64,000 nt of DNA, taken from the NCBI RefSeq assembly GCF_003002025.1, contig NZ_PVZB01000009.1, positions 1 to 64,000 of the forward strand, read 5' to 3'. The notes beneath the pieces are model-generated. The model made no database searches, was not told the DNA's origin, and was given only the letters and a program-made list of their open reading frames with translations. Position 1 is the first letter of the stretch. The number at the start of each line of letters is the position of its first letter. Of this stretch, positions 1 through 10,625 are shown piece after piece. Made by a program: the position numbers and the translations under genes. Origin of the DNA: Paraburkholderia sp. BL25I1N1. GTDB lineage: Bacteria; Pseudomonadota; Gammaproteobacteria; Burkholderiales; Burkholderiaceae.

Positions 1-114
1 CTGCTACGACCTGTTTTTTGCGCATCACCGTTTCGGAACCATCAACCTGAACCAGCAGGAATGAGCGGATCATGTGTTACCCATGTCTCCGCACACCTGT
101 TACCCATGTCTCCG
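1..114 (+). mobile_element. Right end of an insertion sequence: transposase C-terminus and terminal repeats
   Basis: The frame starting at base 2 reads CYDLFFAHHRFGTINLNQQE and stops at 62-64. This looks like the last 20 residues of a DDE transposase of the IS481/integrase-core type, judged by memory of similar C-terminal tails. Directly after the stop, a 17-base motif (TGTTACCCATGTCTCCG) occurs twice, at 75-91 and 98-114, with a 23-base period. Such motifs commonly form the ends of this kind of element. The rest lies outside the window, so family and completeness cannot be decided. The element ends about 120 bases before the recG stop codon and does not interrupt it. Confidence 0.5.
75..114. 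repeat. Two direct copies of a 17-bp motif at the IS end
   Basis: The motif TGTTACCCATGTCTCCG is present without mismatch at 75-91 and 98-114, separated by 6 bases. The position just after the transposase stop codon suggests transposase-binding sites inside the terminal inverted repeat. The matching left end is outside the window. Confidence 0.7.
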
Positions 115-120
115 GTCGAT

Positions 121-235
121 ACACCGCGGCAAAGAAAGTAGGTGCCGCCCCGCACAGGGGCAACGCTAATAGACCACTAACAAGCCAAGGAAAGGCCAAC
201 ACCACAAAACCGCCGAGCAGGCAAAAACCCCCTCC
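121..235. repeat. Possible dispersed intergenic repeat
   Basis: This stretch between the IS end and recG holds no credible gene. It resembles, from memory, a sequence scattered between genes in Paraburkholderia genomes, and is often miscalled as small proteins. A small hairpin is visible (GCCCC 147-151 with GGGGC 157-161). The repeat status is inference, since only one copy lies in the window. Confidence 0.35.
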
Positions 236-236
236 T

Positions 237-2723
237 TCAAGCCTTCAAAAACTGCTCCCGCGCGCCAAGCCAGCGCGCCAGATGCTGCAACACGACCTCG
301 GGAAACTTCTCAAGCAAAACCGCCGCAGCCTCTCGCGCAGGCTCAATCAACCATTGATCATTCTGAAGATCAGCAAACCTCAACATCGCCGCGCCCGACT
401 GCCGCGCCCCTAAAAACTCCCCCGGCCCACGAATCTCGAGATCCCGTCTGGCGATCTCAAATCCGTCAGTCGTCTCCCGCATTGTCTGAAGCCGCGCCCG
501 CGCAGTCATCGACAAAGGCCCGGTATAAAGCAACACGCAAACGGAAGCCGCCCTCCCGCGCCCCACCCGTCCCCGTAACTGATGCAACTGCGCAAGCCCA
601 AACCGCTCCGCATGCTCGATCACCATCAACGACGCATTCGGCACATCGACACCCACTTCGATCACCGTCGTCGCCACCAGCAACTGCACCTCGTTGCGCG
701 TGAACGCATCCATCACGGCCGCCTTTTCAGCCGGCGCAAGCCGCCCATGCACGAGACCGACATTCAGTTCGGGCAACGCGGCCACCAGCGTCTCATACGT
801 CTCGACCGCGGTCTGCAACTGCAAGGTCTCGCTTTCCTCGATCAACGGACACACCCAGTACACCTGGCGCCCCGTCAACGCAGCCTCGCGCACGCGTCCG
901 ATCACCTCCTCGCGCCGTGCATCGGACACCAGCTTGGTCAGGATCGGCGTGCGCCCGGGCGGCAATTCGTCAATGGTCGAGACGTCGAGGTCGGCGTAAT
1001 ACGTCATCGCGAGCGTGCGCGGAATCGGCGTCGCCGACATCATCAGTTGATGCGGCTGGAAGTTGCGCGCGCCGTCGGCGGCGTTCAGTGCCTTGGCGCG
1101 CAGCGCCAGCCGCTGCGCCACGCCGAAGCGGTGCTGTTCGTCGACGATCACCAGCCCGAGGCGCGCGAACTCGACCGCGTCCTGAATGATCGCGTGCGTG
1201 CCGATCACGAGTTGCGCCGTGCCGAGCGCCGCGGCTTCGATCGCGGCGCGCTTTTCCTTGGCCTTCAGACTGCCGGCCAGCCACGCGACGCTCACGCCGA
1301 GCGGCTCCAGCCAGCCGCGCAGCTTACGCGCGTGCTGTTCGGCAAGGATTTCGGTCGGCGCCATGAGCGCGGCTTGATAACCGGCGTCGATGGCCTGGGC
1401 GGCGGCCAGCGCGGCGACGATCGTCTTACCGCTGCCGACGTCCCCCTGCAAAAGCCGCTGCATCGGATGAGGCTGCGTCAAATCAAGCGCGATCTCGCCG
1501 CCGACGCGCTCCTGCGCCGCCGTCAGCGAAAACGGCAGCGCCTTCAGCAGACGCGCCACCAGCGCGGATTCGTCGCCCAGCTTGCGGCGCGGCATAGCCG
1601 GCGCCGCGCGGGTGCGGCGTTCGTCGTGCGCACGCTTGAGCGACATCTGCTGCGCGAGCAATTCCTCGAACTTGATGCGCACCCACGCGGGATGCGTGCC
1701 GTCGATCAACGCGGTCTCATCGGACTGCACGCCCGGATGATGCAGCGTGCGCACGGCGTCCATCAGCGACGGCACGCCAAGCGGCTCCATAAACGTCCGC
1801 GCGACCGACTCCGGCAGCAACTCCGGCAGCAACGTGCGCGACAGCGCGTTGTCGATCGATTTGCGCAGATACGCCTGCGTCACGCCCGCGGTGCTCGGAT
1901 ACACGGGCGTCAGCGCCTGCGGCAGCGGCGTGCCTTCGTCGACCACGCGCACGGCCGGATGCACCATCTCCATGCCGAAGAAACCGCCGCGCACGTCGCC
2001 GCGCACCCGCAGCCGCGCGCCGATCGCCATCTGCTTGACCTGCGAGCCGTAGAAATTCAGAAAACGCAGCACGAGTTCGTCGCCGGCGTCGTCGCGCAGT
2101 TTCACCAACAACTGACGGCGTGGACGATAGGCGATCTCGTTGTCGAACACCAGGCCTTCGGTCTGCGCAATGCCGCCCGGCAGCAGATGCCCGATCGGTG
2201 TCAGCGAGGTTTCGTCCTCGTAGCGCATTGGCAGATGCAGCACGAGGTCGATGTCGCGCGTCAGGCCGAGTTTGGCGAGCTTGTCGGCGGTTTTGTCCGC
2301 GGGTTTGGCGGCGGATTTCGCGCCGGACTTCACTGCGGATTTTGCGGCAACCTTGGGGCCGGGCTTGCCGGCGGGCCTGTCGCCGAATATGTCGGCAGGC
2401 TTGCCGACGTGTGTGTCACCAGATGGATCCACAAGGCCATCGACGCGCTCGCCGCCGGATGGGTCAGCGAGGCTTTTGGCGGACTCGCCGCCAGATGCGT
2501 CAGCGGCGCTTTTGGCGGACTCGCCGCCAAGCTCGTCGACAGGCTTGCCATCAGATTCGCTGCCTTGTCGCGCGGCTTTTCCAGCGCTTAGCCCAACGTC
2601 CGCGCCAACACCCTGGCCCGCGTCGCTCCCTCCCGCCACCGCCTTGCCGCGCGAGACGCGGCGCCTGGGTTCGGCGCTCACTTCATCGGTAACGGAGGGC
2701 GATCGGCGGTCGGACAATGGCAT
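237..2723 (-). CDS. recG: ATP-dependent DNA helicase RecG with long repetitive N-terminal extension
   Basis: RecG remodels stalled replication forks and branch-migrates Holliday junctions in the cytoplasm. Numbering from the chosen ATG (828 residues), the wedge/OB domain follows residue about 150. The helicase core shows Walker A GDVGSGKT (427-434), the DEQH box (528-531), the SAT motif (564-566) and a QLRGRVGRG motif near the C-terminus. E. coli RecG has 693 residues. The excess is an N-terminal extension, Ala/Lys/Gly-rich, with 12-residue repeats at about 65-121 followed by AKS/AKP repeats. The open frame continues upstream to a TTG at 2810, but the ATG at 2723 fits Burkholderia relatives as remembered. 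The gene diverges from queA. Confidence 0.95.
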   Translation of the reverse strand: MPLSDRRSPSVTDEVSAEPRRRVSRGKAVAGGSDAGQGVGADVGLSAGKAARQGSESDGKPVDELGGESAKSAADASGGESAKSLADPSGGERVDGLVDPSGDTHVGKPADIFGDRPAGKPGPKVAAKSAVKSGAKSAAKPADKTADKLAKLGLTRDIDLVLHLPMRYEDETSLTPIGHLLPGGIAQTEGLVFDNEIAYRPRRQLLVKLRDDAGDELVLRFLNFYGSQVKQMAIGARLRVRGDVRGGFFGMEMVHPAVRVVDEGTPLPQALTPVYPSTAGVTQAYLRKSIDNALSRTLLPELLPESVARTFMEPLGVPSLMDAVRTLHHPGVQSDETALIDGTHPAWVRIKFEELLAQQMSLKRAHDERRTRAAPAMPRRKLGDESALVARLLKALPFSLTAAQERVGGEIALDLTQPHPMQRLLQGDVGSGKTIVAALAAAQAIDAGYQAALMAPTEILAEQHARKLRGWLEPLGVSVAWLAGSLKAKEKRAAIEAAALGTAQLVIGTHAIIQDAVEFARLGLVIVDEQHRFGVAQRLALRAKALNAADGARNFQPHQLMMSATPIPRTLAMTYYADLDVSTIDELPPGRTPILTKLVSDARREEVIGRVREAALTGRQVYWVCPLIEESETLQLQTAVETYETLVAALPELNVGLVHGRLAPAEKAAVMDAFTRNEVQLLVATTVIEVGVDVPNASLMVIEHAERFGLAQLHQLRGRVGRGRAASVCVLLYTGPLSMTARARLQTMRETTDGFEIARRDLEIRGPGEFLGARQSGAAMLRFADLQNDQWLIEPAREAAAVLLEKFPEVVLQHLARWLGAREQFLKA
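2412..2555. repeat. 36-bp tandem repeats inside recG
   Basis: Three clear copies of a 36-base unit lie at 2448-2483, 2484-2519 and 2520-2555, with a more diverged copy at 2412-2447. The first two clear copies share the end GGCTTTTGGCGGA-type sequence almost fully. The unit is a multiple of three and encodes 12-residue repeats such as GGESAKSLADPS, so copy-number change would keep the recG frame open. Confidence 0.8.
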
Positions 2724-2870
2724 GGGCTGCTTCGCAAGTACAATATCGGCTGTCAAAGGGTTCGGCGCCATACAGCGCGCGGGCTCGCGGGCCGCTCTGG
2801 CGTCCCGCAATCATAGCCGCCCGGCTCCGGCTTCGGCTCAATTCAGTTCATTTCGCTTCCAGTCGTTCGT

Positions 2871-3929
2871 ATGTTGACGCTTTCCGATTTCGATTTCGAT
2901 CTGCCTCCCGAGCTGATCGCGCAAGTCGCGCTGCCCGAGCGCAGCGCCAGCCGTCTGCTCGAGGTGGATCACCCGGCCGACGCCACCGGCCCCGCGCGCC
3001 TGATCGACCGCCGTTTTGCTGAGTTACCCGAATGCATCACGGCCGGCGATCTGCTGGTCTTCAACGATACCAAAGTCCTGAAGGCGCGCTTCCTCGGCCA
3101 GAAGGCCAGTGGCGGCAAGATCGAAGTGCTGGTAGAGCGCCTCACCGGCGAGCGCACGGCGCTCGCGCAGATCCGCGCGAGCAAGAGCCCGCAGCCGCGC
3201 ACCACGATCCGGCTGGCGGATGCGTTCGACGTCACGGTCGGCGAGCGCGTCGAGCCGTTCTACACGCTGCATTTCCCCGACGATTGTCTGACGCTGATCG
3301 AGCAGTTCGGCCGACTGCCGTTGCCGCCGTACATCGAGCACGATCCCGATTCGACCGATGAAACCCGCTATCAAACGGTGTTCGCGCAGAATCCCGGCGC
3401 GGTCGCCGCGCCCACGGCCGGCCTGCATTTCGACAACACGCTGCTGGCCCGCCTCGACGAAAAAGGCGTGGAACGCGCGACGCTGACGCTGCACGTCGGC
3501 GCGGGCACGTTCCAGCCGGTGCGAGTCGAGAATCTCGCCGAGCACAAGATGCATAGCGAGTGGTATCACTTGCCGCAATCGCTCGCTGACAAGATCGCGG
3601 CGACGCGCGCGCGCGGCAACCGCGTGATCGCGGTGGGCACGACCTCGATGCGCGCGCTCGAAGCCGCCGCGCGCGACGCCGAAGCCGCAGGTCGCCCGTT
3701 GGCCGCAGCCAGCACGGAAACCGACATTTTCATCACGCCGGGCTATCAATTCCGCGTGGTCGACCGGCTCGTCACCAATTTCCATTTGCCGAAATCCACG
3801 CTGCTGATGCTCGTGTCGGCTTTCGCGGGCGTCGAGACGATTCGCGAAACCTATCGCCATGCGATCGAGCAGCGTTACCGCTTCTTCAGCTACGGCGACG
3901 CGATGCTGCTCACGCGGCGCGACGTCTGA
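2871..3929 (+). CDS. queA: tRNA preQ1(34) S-adenosylmethionine ribosyltransferase-isomerase
   Basis: QueA transfers and isomerises the ribosyl group of S-adenosylmethionine onto preQ1 at tRNA position 34, giving epoxyqueuosine. The 352-residue length matches the family (E. coli 356). Family motifs are FNDTKV (64-69), APTAGLHF (180-187) and [11 protein letters not shown] (208-218). The enzyme acts after Tgt, whose gene follows 103 bases downstream on the same strand, so the two probably share a transcript. It diverges from recG over about 150 bases. Confidence 0.97.
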   Translation: MLTLSDFDFDLPPELIAQVALPERSASRLLEVDHPADATGPARLIDRRFAELPECITAGDLLVFNDTKVLKARFLGQKASGGKIEVLVERLTGERTALAQIRASKSPQPRTTIRLADAFDVTVGERVEPFYTLHFPDDCLTLIEQFGRLPLPPYIEHDPDSTDETRYQTVFAQNPGAVAAPTAGLHFDNTLLARLDEKGVERATLTLHVGAGTFQPVRVENLAEHKMHSEWYHLPQSLADKIAATRARGNRVIAVGTTSMRALEAAARDAEAAGRPLAAASTETDIFITPGYQFRVVDRLVTNFHLPKSTLLMLVSAFAGVETIRETYRHAIEQRYRFFSYGDAMLLTRRDV

Positions 3930-4017
3930 TCGACGTCCACGAGAATTTTCGCAGTTCCAAGCCGCCGCGAACCTTTCCGCCGGCGCTCAACATCTGCGCC
4001 GGACTGTTTTCCGGTAG

Positions 4018-5247
<1,230 letters not shown>

Positions 5248-5455
5248 CGGCGCGGCAGAACGGATTCAGCCGAAGAATCCGTCCACCTCGCCGGGAAACC
5301 TTACAATTATCTTTCGCGAGCGGCGGTAAAAACGGCAAAGCAGGCTTTAAACGGTTGATCCCAAAGCCGATTCGCCGCGCCGACGCGCGTCGGGCCGGTG
5401 GTAGAATAACCGGCTGATTTTTTTGATCGTTTTGACTTATAACGGAGAGACCAAC

Positions 5456-5785
5456 GTGTCGTTCATTTCCAATGCCTTCGCCCAAGGCACAGCAACAGGT
5501 GGCATTGAATCGAACCTGATGAGCTTCCTGCCGCTGATCCTGATGTTCGGCGTGCTGTACTTCATCATGATTCGCCCGCAAATGAAGCGCCAGAAGGAAC
5601 ATCGCAACATGCTCGCCGCGATGGCCAAGGGCGATGAAGTGGTGACGAATGGCGGCATCGTCGGCAAGGTGACCAAGGTGGGCGAAGCCTACGTCGGCGT
5701 CGAAATCTCGGAAGGCACGGAAATCACCGTGCAAAAAGCGTCGGTCACGACGATTCTCCCGAAGGGCACGATCAAGTCGCTGTAA
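5456..5785 (+). CDS. yajC: Preprotein translocase subunit YajC
   Basis: YajC is a small inner-membrane partner of SecD and SecF in the Sec holotranslocon. The protein has 109 residues with one membrane helix around residues 20-40 (LMSFLPLILMFGVLYFIMI), followed by the basic RPQMKRQKE stretch and a soluble C-terminus. I chose the GTG at 5456 because AACGGAGAG lies just before it. The frame is open to 5423, but the extra residues have no ribosome site. A TAGAAT hexamer at 5402-5407 is a possible -10 box for the yajC-secD-secF operon. Confidence 0.95.
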   Translation: MSFISNAFAQGTATGGIESNLMSFLPLILMFGVLYFIMIRPQMKRQKEHRNMLAAMAKGDEVVTNGGIVGKVTKVGEAYVGVEISEGTEITVQKASVTTILPKGTIKSL

Positions 5786-5902
5786 GGCCGAATCTCTCGC
5801 GTCCGGCGCGGCCTCGCCGGCAGTTCACGCAGCACACCGTGAACCGCCCGCGCTCATCGCCGGACGCATCGCTTCCAAGCCAACCTTCCCGTTGGACCAC
5901 TC

Positions 5903-7969
5903 ATGAATCGTTACCCCCTCTGGAAATACGCCGTGATGCTGGTGGCTCTGGTCATCGGCCTCGTGTACACGCTGCCCAACCTGTTCGGCGAAGCGCCGGC
6001 GGTGCAGGTGTCGAGCGGCAAGGCAACGGTCAAGCTCGACTCGACCACGCTGTCGGCTGTCGAAGCCGCGCTCGCCGCGAATCAGATCAAGCCGGACGAC
6101 GTCACGTTCGACAACTCGGCAACCAACGCGAACATCCGCGTGCGTCTGCCGGACACCGACACGCAACTGCGCGTGAAAGACCTGCTGCAAAAGTCGCTGA
6201 ACAGCGATCCGACCGATCCGCAGTACATCGTCGCGCTGAATCTGCAAAGCGCGTCGCCGCGCTGGCTGACCGCCCTGCACGCGCTGCCGATGTACCTCGG
6301 TCTCGATCTGCGCGGCGGCGTCCACTTCCTGCTGCAGGTCGACATGGCCGGCGCGCTGAACAAAAAGCTCGATTCGGACGCTTCGGACGCGCGCACGCTG
6401 CTGCGTGACAAGAACATCCGCGACGGCGGCGTGAACCGCGTGAACCAGTCGGTGGTGATCAATTTCGCCGACCAGGCCACGGCGGACAACGCTTCGAAGC
6501 AACTGAGCCGCGGCATCGCCGAACTCCAGTGGGCCTCGCAAGCCGGCCCGGACGGCGGCGTGCAACTGGTCGGCACATTCACGCCGGCAGTGCAGAAAGC
6601 CGTGCAGGACGCCGCGCTCAAGCAGAACATCACCACGCTGCACAACCGCGTGAACGAACTCGGCGTGGCCGAGCCGGTGATCCAGCAGCAAGGCGCCGAC
6701 CGCATCGTGGTCGAACTGCCGGGCGTGCAGGACACGGCGAAGGCGAAGGACATCATCGGCCGCACGGCAACGCTCGAAGCGCGCCTCGCCGATCCGGTCA
6801 ACACGCATCCGAATCCGTCCGATCCGGTGCCGCCGGGCGACGAACTGTTCACGCAAGGCAACCAGACGCCGGTGCTGCTGCGCAAGCAGATCATCTTCAC
6901 GGGCGACCGGATCATCGACGCGTCGGCGGGCTTCGACGAACATCAACGCCCTTCGGTCAACATCCGTCTGGATTCGGCCGGCGGCCGCGCGGTGGCCAGC
7001 ATCTCGCGCGACAACATCGGCAAGCCGATGGCCATGGTGCTGTTCGAAAAGGGCAAGGGCGAAGTGCTGACGGTGGCAACGATCCAGTCGGAACTGGGCG
7101 ACCGCTTCCAGATCACCGGCCAGGCCACGCCGCAAGGCGCCGCCGACCTCGCGCTGCTGCTGCGCGCCGGTTCGCTGGCCGCGCCGATGGACATCATCGA
7201 AGAACGCACGATCGGCCCGAGCCTCGGCGCGGACAACATCAAGAAGGGCTTCCACTCGGTGGTGTGGGGCTTCGCGGCGATCGCCGTCTTCATGATCGCG
7301 TACTACATGCTGTTCGGCGTGATCTCCATGATCGGCCTGTCGGTCAACCTGCTGCTGCTGATCGCCGTGCTGTCCATGCTGCAAGCCACGCTCACCTTGC
7401 CGGGTATCGCCGCTATCGCGCTCGCGCTCGGTATGGCGATCGACGCCAACGTGCTGATCAACGAACGCGTGCGTGAAGAACTGCGCAACGGCGCGCCGCC
7501 GCAACTGGCCATCCAGAACGGCTACGCGCACGCCTGGGCGACGATTCTCGACTCGAACGTCACCACGCTGATCGCCGGTATCGCGCTGCTCGCATTCGGC
7601 TCCGGCCCGGTGCGCGGCTTTGCGATCGTGCACTGTATCGGCATTCTGACGTCGATGTTCTCGGCCGTGTTCTTCTCGCGCGGCATCGTCAATCTCTGGT
7701 ACGGCGGCAAGAAGAAACTGAAGTCGCTGGCCATCGGTCAGGTGTGGCGTCCGGATACGGCGCCCGCCGGCTCGGCTGCCTACCTCGGCAGCGAAGACGC
7801 CGCGACCGACACGGCGCAAGCCGTTGCCGCGGTCGCCGCCAAGCCGTCGAAGGCCAGGGCCGCCGTCGCGCAGGCACGCGCCGGCAAGCCGACCGTGCGC
7901 CGCCGCAATGCGCCGGGTTCGTCGCCAGGTTCCTCGAGCACGCCGCAGAAACCGGGTTCGTCCCGCTGA
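5903..7969 (+). CDS. secD: Protein translocase subunit SecD
   Basis: SecD, with SecF, uses the proton gradient to help pull exported proteins through SecYEG into the periplasm. The 688-residue protein has an N-terminal membrane helix (about 8-28), the family signature DLRGGVHF, a large periplasmic region, and a block of membrane helices in the last third. A disordered Ala/Pro/Lys-rich tail of about 80 residues ends in SSTPQKPGSSR, making it longer than E. coli SecD (615). secF follows 18 bases later. Confidence 0.97.
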   Translation: MNRYPLWKYAVMLVALVIGLVYTLPNLFGEAPAVQVSSGKATVKLDSTTLSAVEAALAANQIKPDDVTFDNSATNANIRVRLPDTDTQLRVKDLLQKSLNSDPTDPQYIVALNLQSASPRWLTALHALPMYLGLDLRGGVHFLLQVDMAGALNKKLDSDASDARTLLRDKNIRDGGVNRVNQSVVINFADQATADNASKQLSRGIAELQWASQAGPDGGVQLVGTFTPAVQKAVQDAALKQNITTLHNRVNELGVAEPVIQQQGADRIVVELPGVQDTAKAKDIIGRTATLEARLADPVNTHPNPSDPVPPGDELFTQGNQTPVLLRKQIIFTGDRIIDASAGFDEHQRPSVNIRLDSAGGRAVASISRDNIGKPMAMVLFEKGKGEVLTVATIQSELGDRFQITGQATPQGAADLALLLRAGSLAAPMDIIEERTIGPSLGADNIKKGFHSVVWGFAAIAVFMIAYYMLFGVISMIGLSVNLLLLIAVLSMLQATLTLPGIAAIALALGMAIDANVLINERVREELRNGAPPQLAIQNGYAHAWATILDSNVTTLIAGIALLAFGSGPVRGFAIVHCIGILTSMFSAVFFSRGIVNLWYGGKKKLKSLAIGQVWRPDTAPAGSAAYLGSEDAATDTAQAVAAVAAKPSKARAAVAQARAGKPTVRRRNAPGSSPGSSSTPQKPGSSR

Positions 7970-7987
7970 GTCCCGGAGAACAAGACC

Positions 7988-8938
7988 ATGGAATTTTTCC
8001 GTTTCCGCAAAGACATTCCGTTCATGCAGCGCGCGTTGATTTTCAACGCGATCTCGCTGCTGACGTTCCTTGCCGCTGTGTTTTTCCTGCTGCATCGCGG
8101 GCTGCATCTGTCGGTGGAGTTCACCGGCGGTACGGTCGTCGAAGTGCAGTATCCGGGCGCCGCGCCGCTCGAACCGGTGCGCGCTACGCTGGGCAAGCTC
8201 GGTTACGCCGACGCTCAGGTGCAGAACTTCGGCACCTCGCGCGACGTGCTGATCCGCCTGCCGCTCAAACAGGGCTATACGTCCGCGCAACAGAGCGATC
8301 AGGTGATGACCGCGCTGAAGGCCGACACACCGCAAGTGCAATTGCAACGCGTCGAGTTCGTCGGCCCGCAGGTCGGCAAGGAACTCGCCACCGACGGCCT
8401 GCTCGCGCTGGCCTGCGTGGTGGTCGGTATCGTGATCTACCTGTCGTTCCGCTTCGAATGGAAGTACGCGGTGGCCGGCGTGATAGCGAACCTGCACGAC
8501 GTGATCATCATTCTCGGCTTCTTCGCGTTCTTCCAGTGGGAGTTCTCGCTGTCCGTGCTGGCCGCGGTGCTCGCCGTACTCGGCTATTCGGTGAACGAGT
8601 CGGTGGTTATCTTCGACCGGATTCGTGAGACCTTCCGCCGCGAGCGCAAGCTGACCGTGATCGAGGTGATCAATCACGCGATCACCAGCACGATGTCGCG
8701 AACCATCATCACCCACGGCTGTACGCAGATGATGGTGCTGTCGATGTTCCTGTTCGGCGGCCCGACGCTGCACTACTTCGCCTTGGCGCTGACGGTCGGT
8801 ATTCTGTTCGGCATCTACTCGTCGGTGTTCGTCGCCGCGGCGCTCGCCATGTGGTTCGGCGTGAAGCGCGAAGATCTGATCAAGGACAGGAAGGACCGCA
8901 CCGACGCGGACGATCCGAACGCAGGCGCGCAAGTCTGA
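7988..8938 (+). CDS. secF: Protein translocase subunit SecF
   Basis: SecF is the second RND-like membrane subunit of the SecDF accessory complex. The 316-residue protein begins with MEFFRFRKDIPFM, has a first membrane helix, then the family signature EFTGGTVVEV near residue 45. Five further membrane segments follow, with the conserved NESVVIFDRIRE region. It is the last gene of yajC-secD-secF; a clear terminator hairpin follows its stop codon by about 30 bases. Confidence 0.97.
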   Translation: MEFFRFRKDIPFMQRALIFNAISLLTFLAAVFFLLHRGLHLSVEFTGGTVVEVQYPGAAPLEPVRATLGKLGYADAQVQNFGTSRDVLIRLPLKQGYTSAQQSDQVMTALKADTPQVQLQRVEFVGPQVGKELATDGLLALACVVVGIVIYLSFRFEWKYAVAGVIANLHDVIIILGFFAFFQWEFSLSVLAAVLAVLGYSVNESVVIFDRIRETFRRERKLTVIEVINHAITSTMSRTIITHGCTQMMVLSMFLFGGPTLHYFALALTVGILFGIYSSVFVAAALAMWFGVKREDLIKDRKDRTDADDPNAGAQV

Positions 8939-8969
8939 TTCTGGTGTAGTTTCAGACCTCGCAATGCAA

Positions 8970-8996
8970 AAGGCCGGTTCATCACGAACCGGCCTT
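8970..8996. terminator. Terminator between secF and the MFS transporter gene
   Basis: Perfect 11-bp stem (8970-8980 with 8986-8996) and a 5-base loop. It lies between two convergent genes. The minus-strand copy is followed by four T residues and the plus-strand copy by TTG. It can therefore serve both genes. Confidence 0.85.
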
Positions 8997-9070
8997 GTTG
9001 CGTTTACCGCCGCCCTTCTTCTTCGCCGTCGCACCGCCCTACATCAGAGCGAGACGGCACGGCGCGCGCT

Positions 9071-10348
9071 TCAGCGAAAACCAAGCTTGCGACGCGCCGC
9101 CATCAGCGCGACGAGGCTCACGATCGCGGCGAAAATCAGGTAGTAACTCGGCGCGGCCTTCGAGCCCGTCGCGCTGATCAGCCACGCGATGATGAACGGC
9201 CCGAAGCCGCCGAAGATCGTCACGGCAATGTTATAAGCCAGCGACATGCCGGTGCTACGCGTTTGCACCGGGAACATCTCCGAAAGCAGGCCTGGCAGCG
9301 CCGCGAAGTAACCGGTCATCAGAAAGCCGAACACGATCTGCATGGCAATCAAGGTGCCGAAAGTCGGATGCGCAACCAGGTACACGAACGCCGGGTAGAT
9401 GAGCACAAGCAGCAGCAGCGCCGAGATCAGCATGATCGTGGTGCGCCCATGCCGGTCCGACAGATGGCCGATCAGCGGCGAGAATACCATCTGAATCAAG
9501 CCGGTCAGCGCAATCGCCGCGAACGCGACGGAAGGCGCCAGCCCCAACTGCTTGACGCCGAACGTCGGCATGAACAACACAAGATACGTCGACACCGTGC
9601 CGAGCACGACCACGCCAATCGCAATCAGCAGGCGCAATTTCTGACCCGTGAAGGTATCGCGCAGCGGCGTCTCGGTGGTTTCGGCCGCGAGAAACTCGGG
9701 CGTCTCGTCGAGCCTCGTGCGGATGTACCACGCGACCGGACCGATCAGCAGACCGAAGATGAACGGCACGCGCCAACCCCAGGCACCCATCTGTTCCGGC
9801 GAGAGCTTGCCGGTGAGCAGTACGCCAAAACCGGCGGCAAGCAGCGTGGTCAGCCCCTGGCTCGCCACCTGCCAGCTCGCAAAAAAGCCGCGCCGGCCCG
9901 GCACGTGTTCCGCGAGAAACGCGGTGGCGCTGCCGAATTCGCCGCCCGCCGAGAAACCTTGCATCAGACGCGCCAGCACGAGGATCACGGGCGCGGCGAG
10001 GCCGATACTTTGATAGGTTGGCAGAATCGCGATGATCAGCGTGCCGCCCATCATCAGCAGGATCGAGAGCGTGAGCGCCGCCTTGCGGCCGGCGCGGTCG
10101 GCATACGCGCCGATCACGATCGCGCCGAGCGGCCGCATGAAGAACGACACGCCGAACGTGCCTAGCGTGAGGAGCAGCGAGACCGTGTCGTTACCGGCCG
10201 GGAAAAACAGCTTCGCGATGATCACCGCGAAAAAACCGTACACCACCAGATCGAACCATTCCAGCGCGTTGCCGATCGAGGCCGCGACCACCGCGCGCCA
10301 CGAATTCTGCCGGCTCCCCGCCAGGCTTGCTGCTGTCGTTGCGTTCAT
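9071..10348 (-). CDS. MFS transporter, metabolite:H+ symporter (MHS/ProP-KgtP-like) family
   Basis: The 425-residue protein has about 12 membrane helices, as expected for an inner-membrane proton symporter of organic acids or compatible solutes. The MHS subfamily is suggested by FFMRPLGAIVIGAYADRAGR (loop 2-3) and LMQGFSAGGEFGSATAFLAE (helix 5). The ATG at 10348 has GGAG six bases upstream. The frame is open for another 396 bases, but that part codes for arginine-rich sequence without membrane character and crosses a terminator. The substrate cannot be told from sequence. No catabolic genes lie beside it. Confidence 0.9.
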   Translation of the reverse strand: MNATTAASLAGSRQNSWRAVVAASIGNALEWFDLVVYGFFAVIIAKLFFPAGNDTVSLLLTLGTFGVSFFMRPLGAIVIGAYADRAGRKAALTLSILLMMGGTLIIAILPTYQSIGLAAPVILVLARLMQGFSAGGEFGSATAFLAEHVPGRRGFFASWQVASQGLTTLLAAGFGVLLTGKLSPEQMGAWGWRVPFIFGLLIGPVAWYIRTRLDETPEFLAAETTETPLRDTFTGQKLRLLIAIGVVVLGTVSTYLVLFMPTFGVKQLGLAPSVAFAAIALTGLIQMVFSPLIGHLSDRHGRTTIMLISALLLLVLIYPAFVYLVAHPTFGTLIAMQIVFGFLMTGYFAALPGLLSEMFPVQTRSTGMSLAYNIAVTIFGGFGPFIIAWLISATGSKAAPSYYLIFAAIVSLVALMAARRKLGFR

Positions 10349-10526
10349 GCAGATCTCCGATTCGCGCGAAATATTATTCATGTTGGCATTACGCCTCAAA
10401 CGCCCGACTGGATGCGCGCACAACCAGTACGGTGCCTGCGCTCTATGTACCCGAAAAAATAAAGCGGCGCGAGTGCGGAATTGCGCGATGCCGCTGCGTA
10501 AGGCTTTCAGCGTTTCAAATGGGCAA

Positions 10527-10568
10527 TAAAAAACCGCTTCGTCGCGAAAGCGAACGAAACGGTTTTTT
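10527..10568 (-). terminator. Terminator of the cytochrome b561-YceI operon
   Basis: AAAAAACCG and CGGTTTTTT flank an inner stem built of TTCGT/ACGAA and CGC/GCG pairs. On the minus strand the stem ends in a run of six T residues, about 58 bases after the first yceI stop codon. The symmetrical A/T runs mean it could also stop plus-strand transcripts. Confidence 0.85.
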
Positions 10569-10625
10569 GTTGCGACGCAACGGCGACGCGCTTGAAGACC
10601 TTGAATCAAACGCCCATGAAAGCGC

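Noticed and set aside
582..2591. 669-codon plus-strand open frame opposite recG
   Set aside because: Arg/His/Gln-rich translation typical of antisense to high-GC coding sequence; recG is certain on the other strand.
2740..2775. TTGACA/TATTGT as a recG promoter
   Set aside because: A perfect TTGACA and a TATTGT occur on the minus strand, but only 5 bases apart, which is not a usable spacing.
5825..9034. 1069-codon minus-strand open frame opposite secD-secF
   Set aside because: No domain, no ribosome site, spans two genes and the space between them; composition is the usual shadow of GC-rich third positions.
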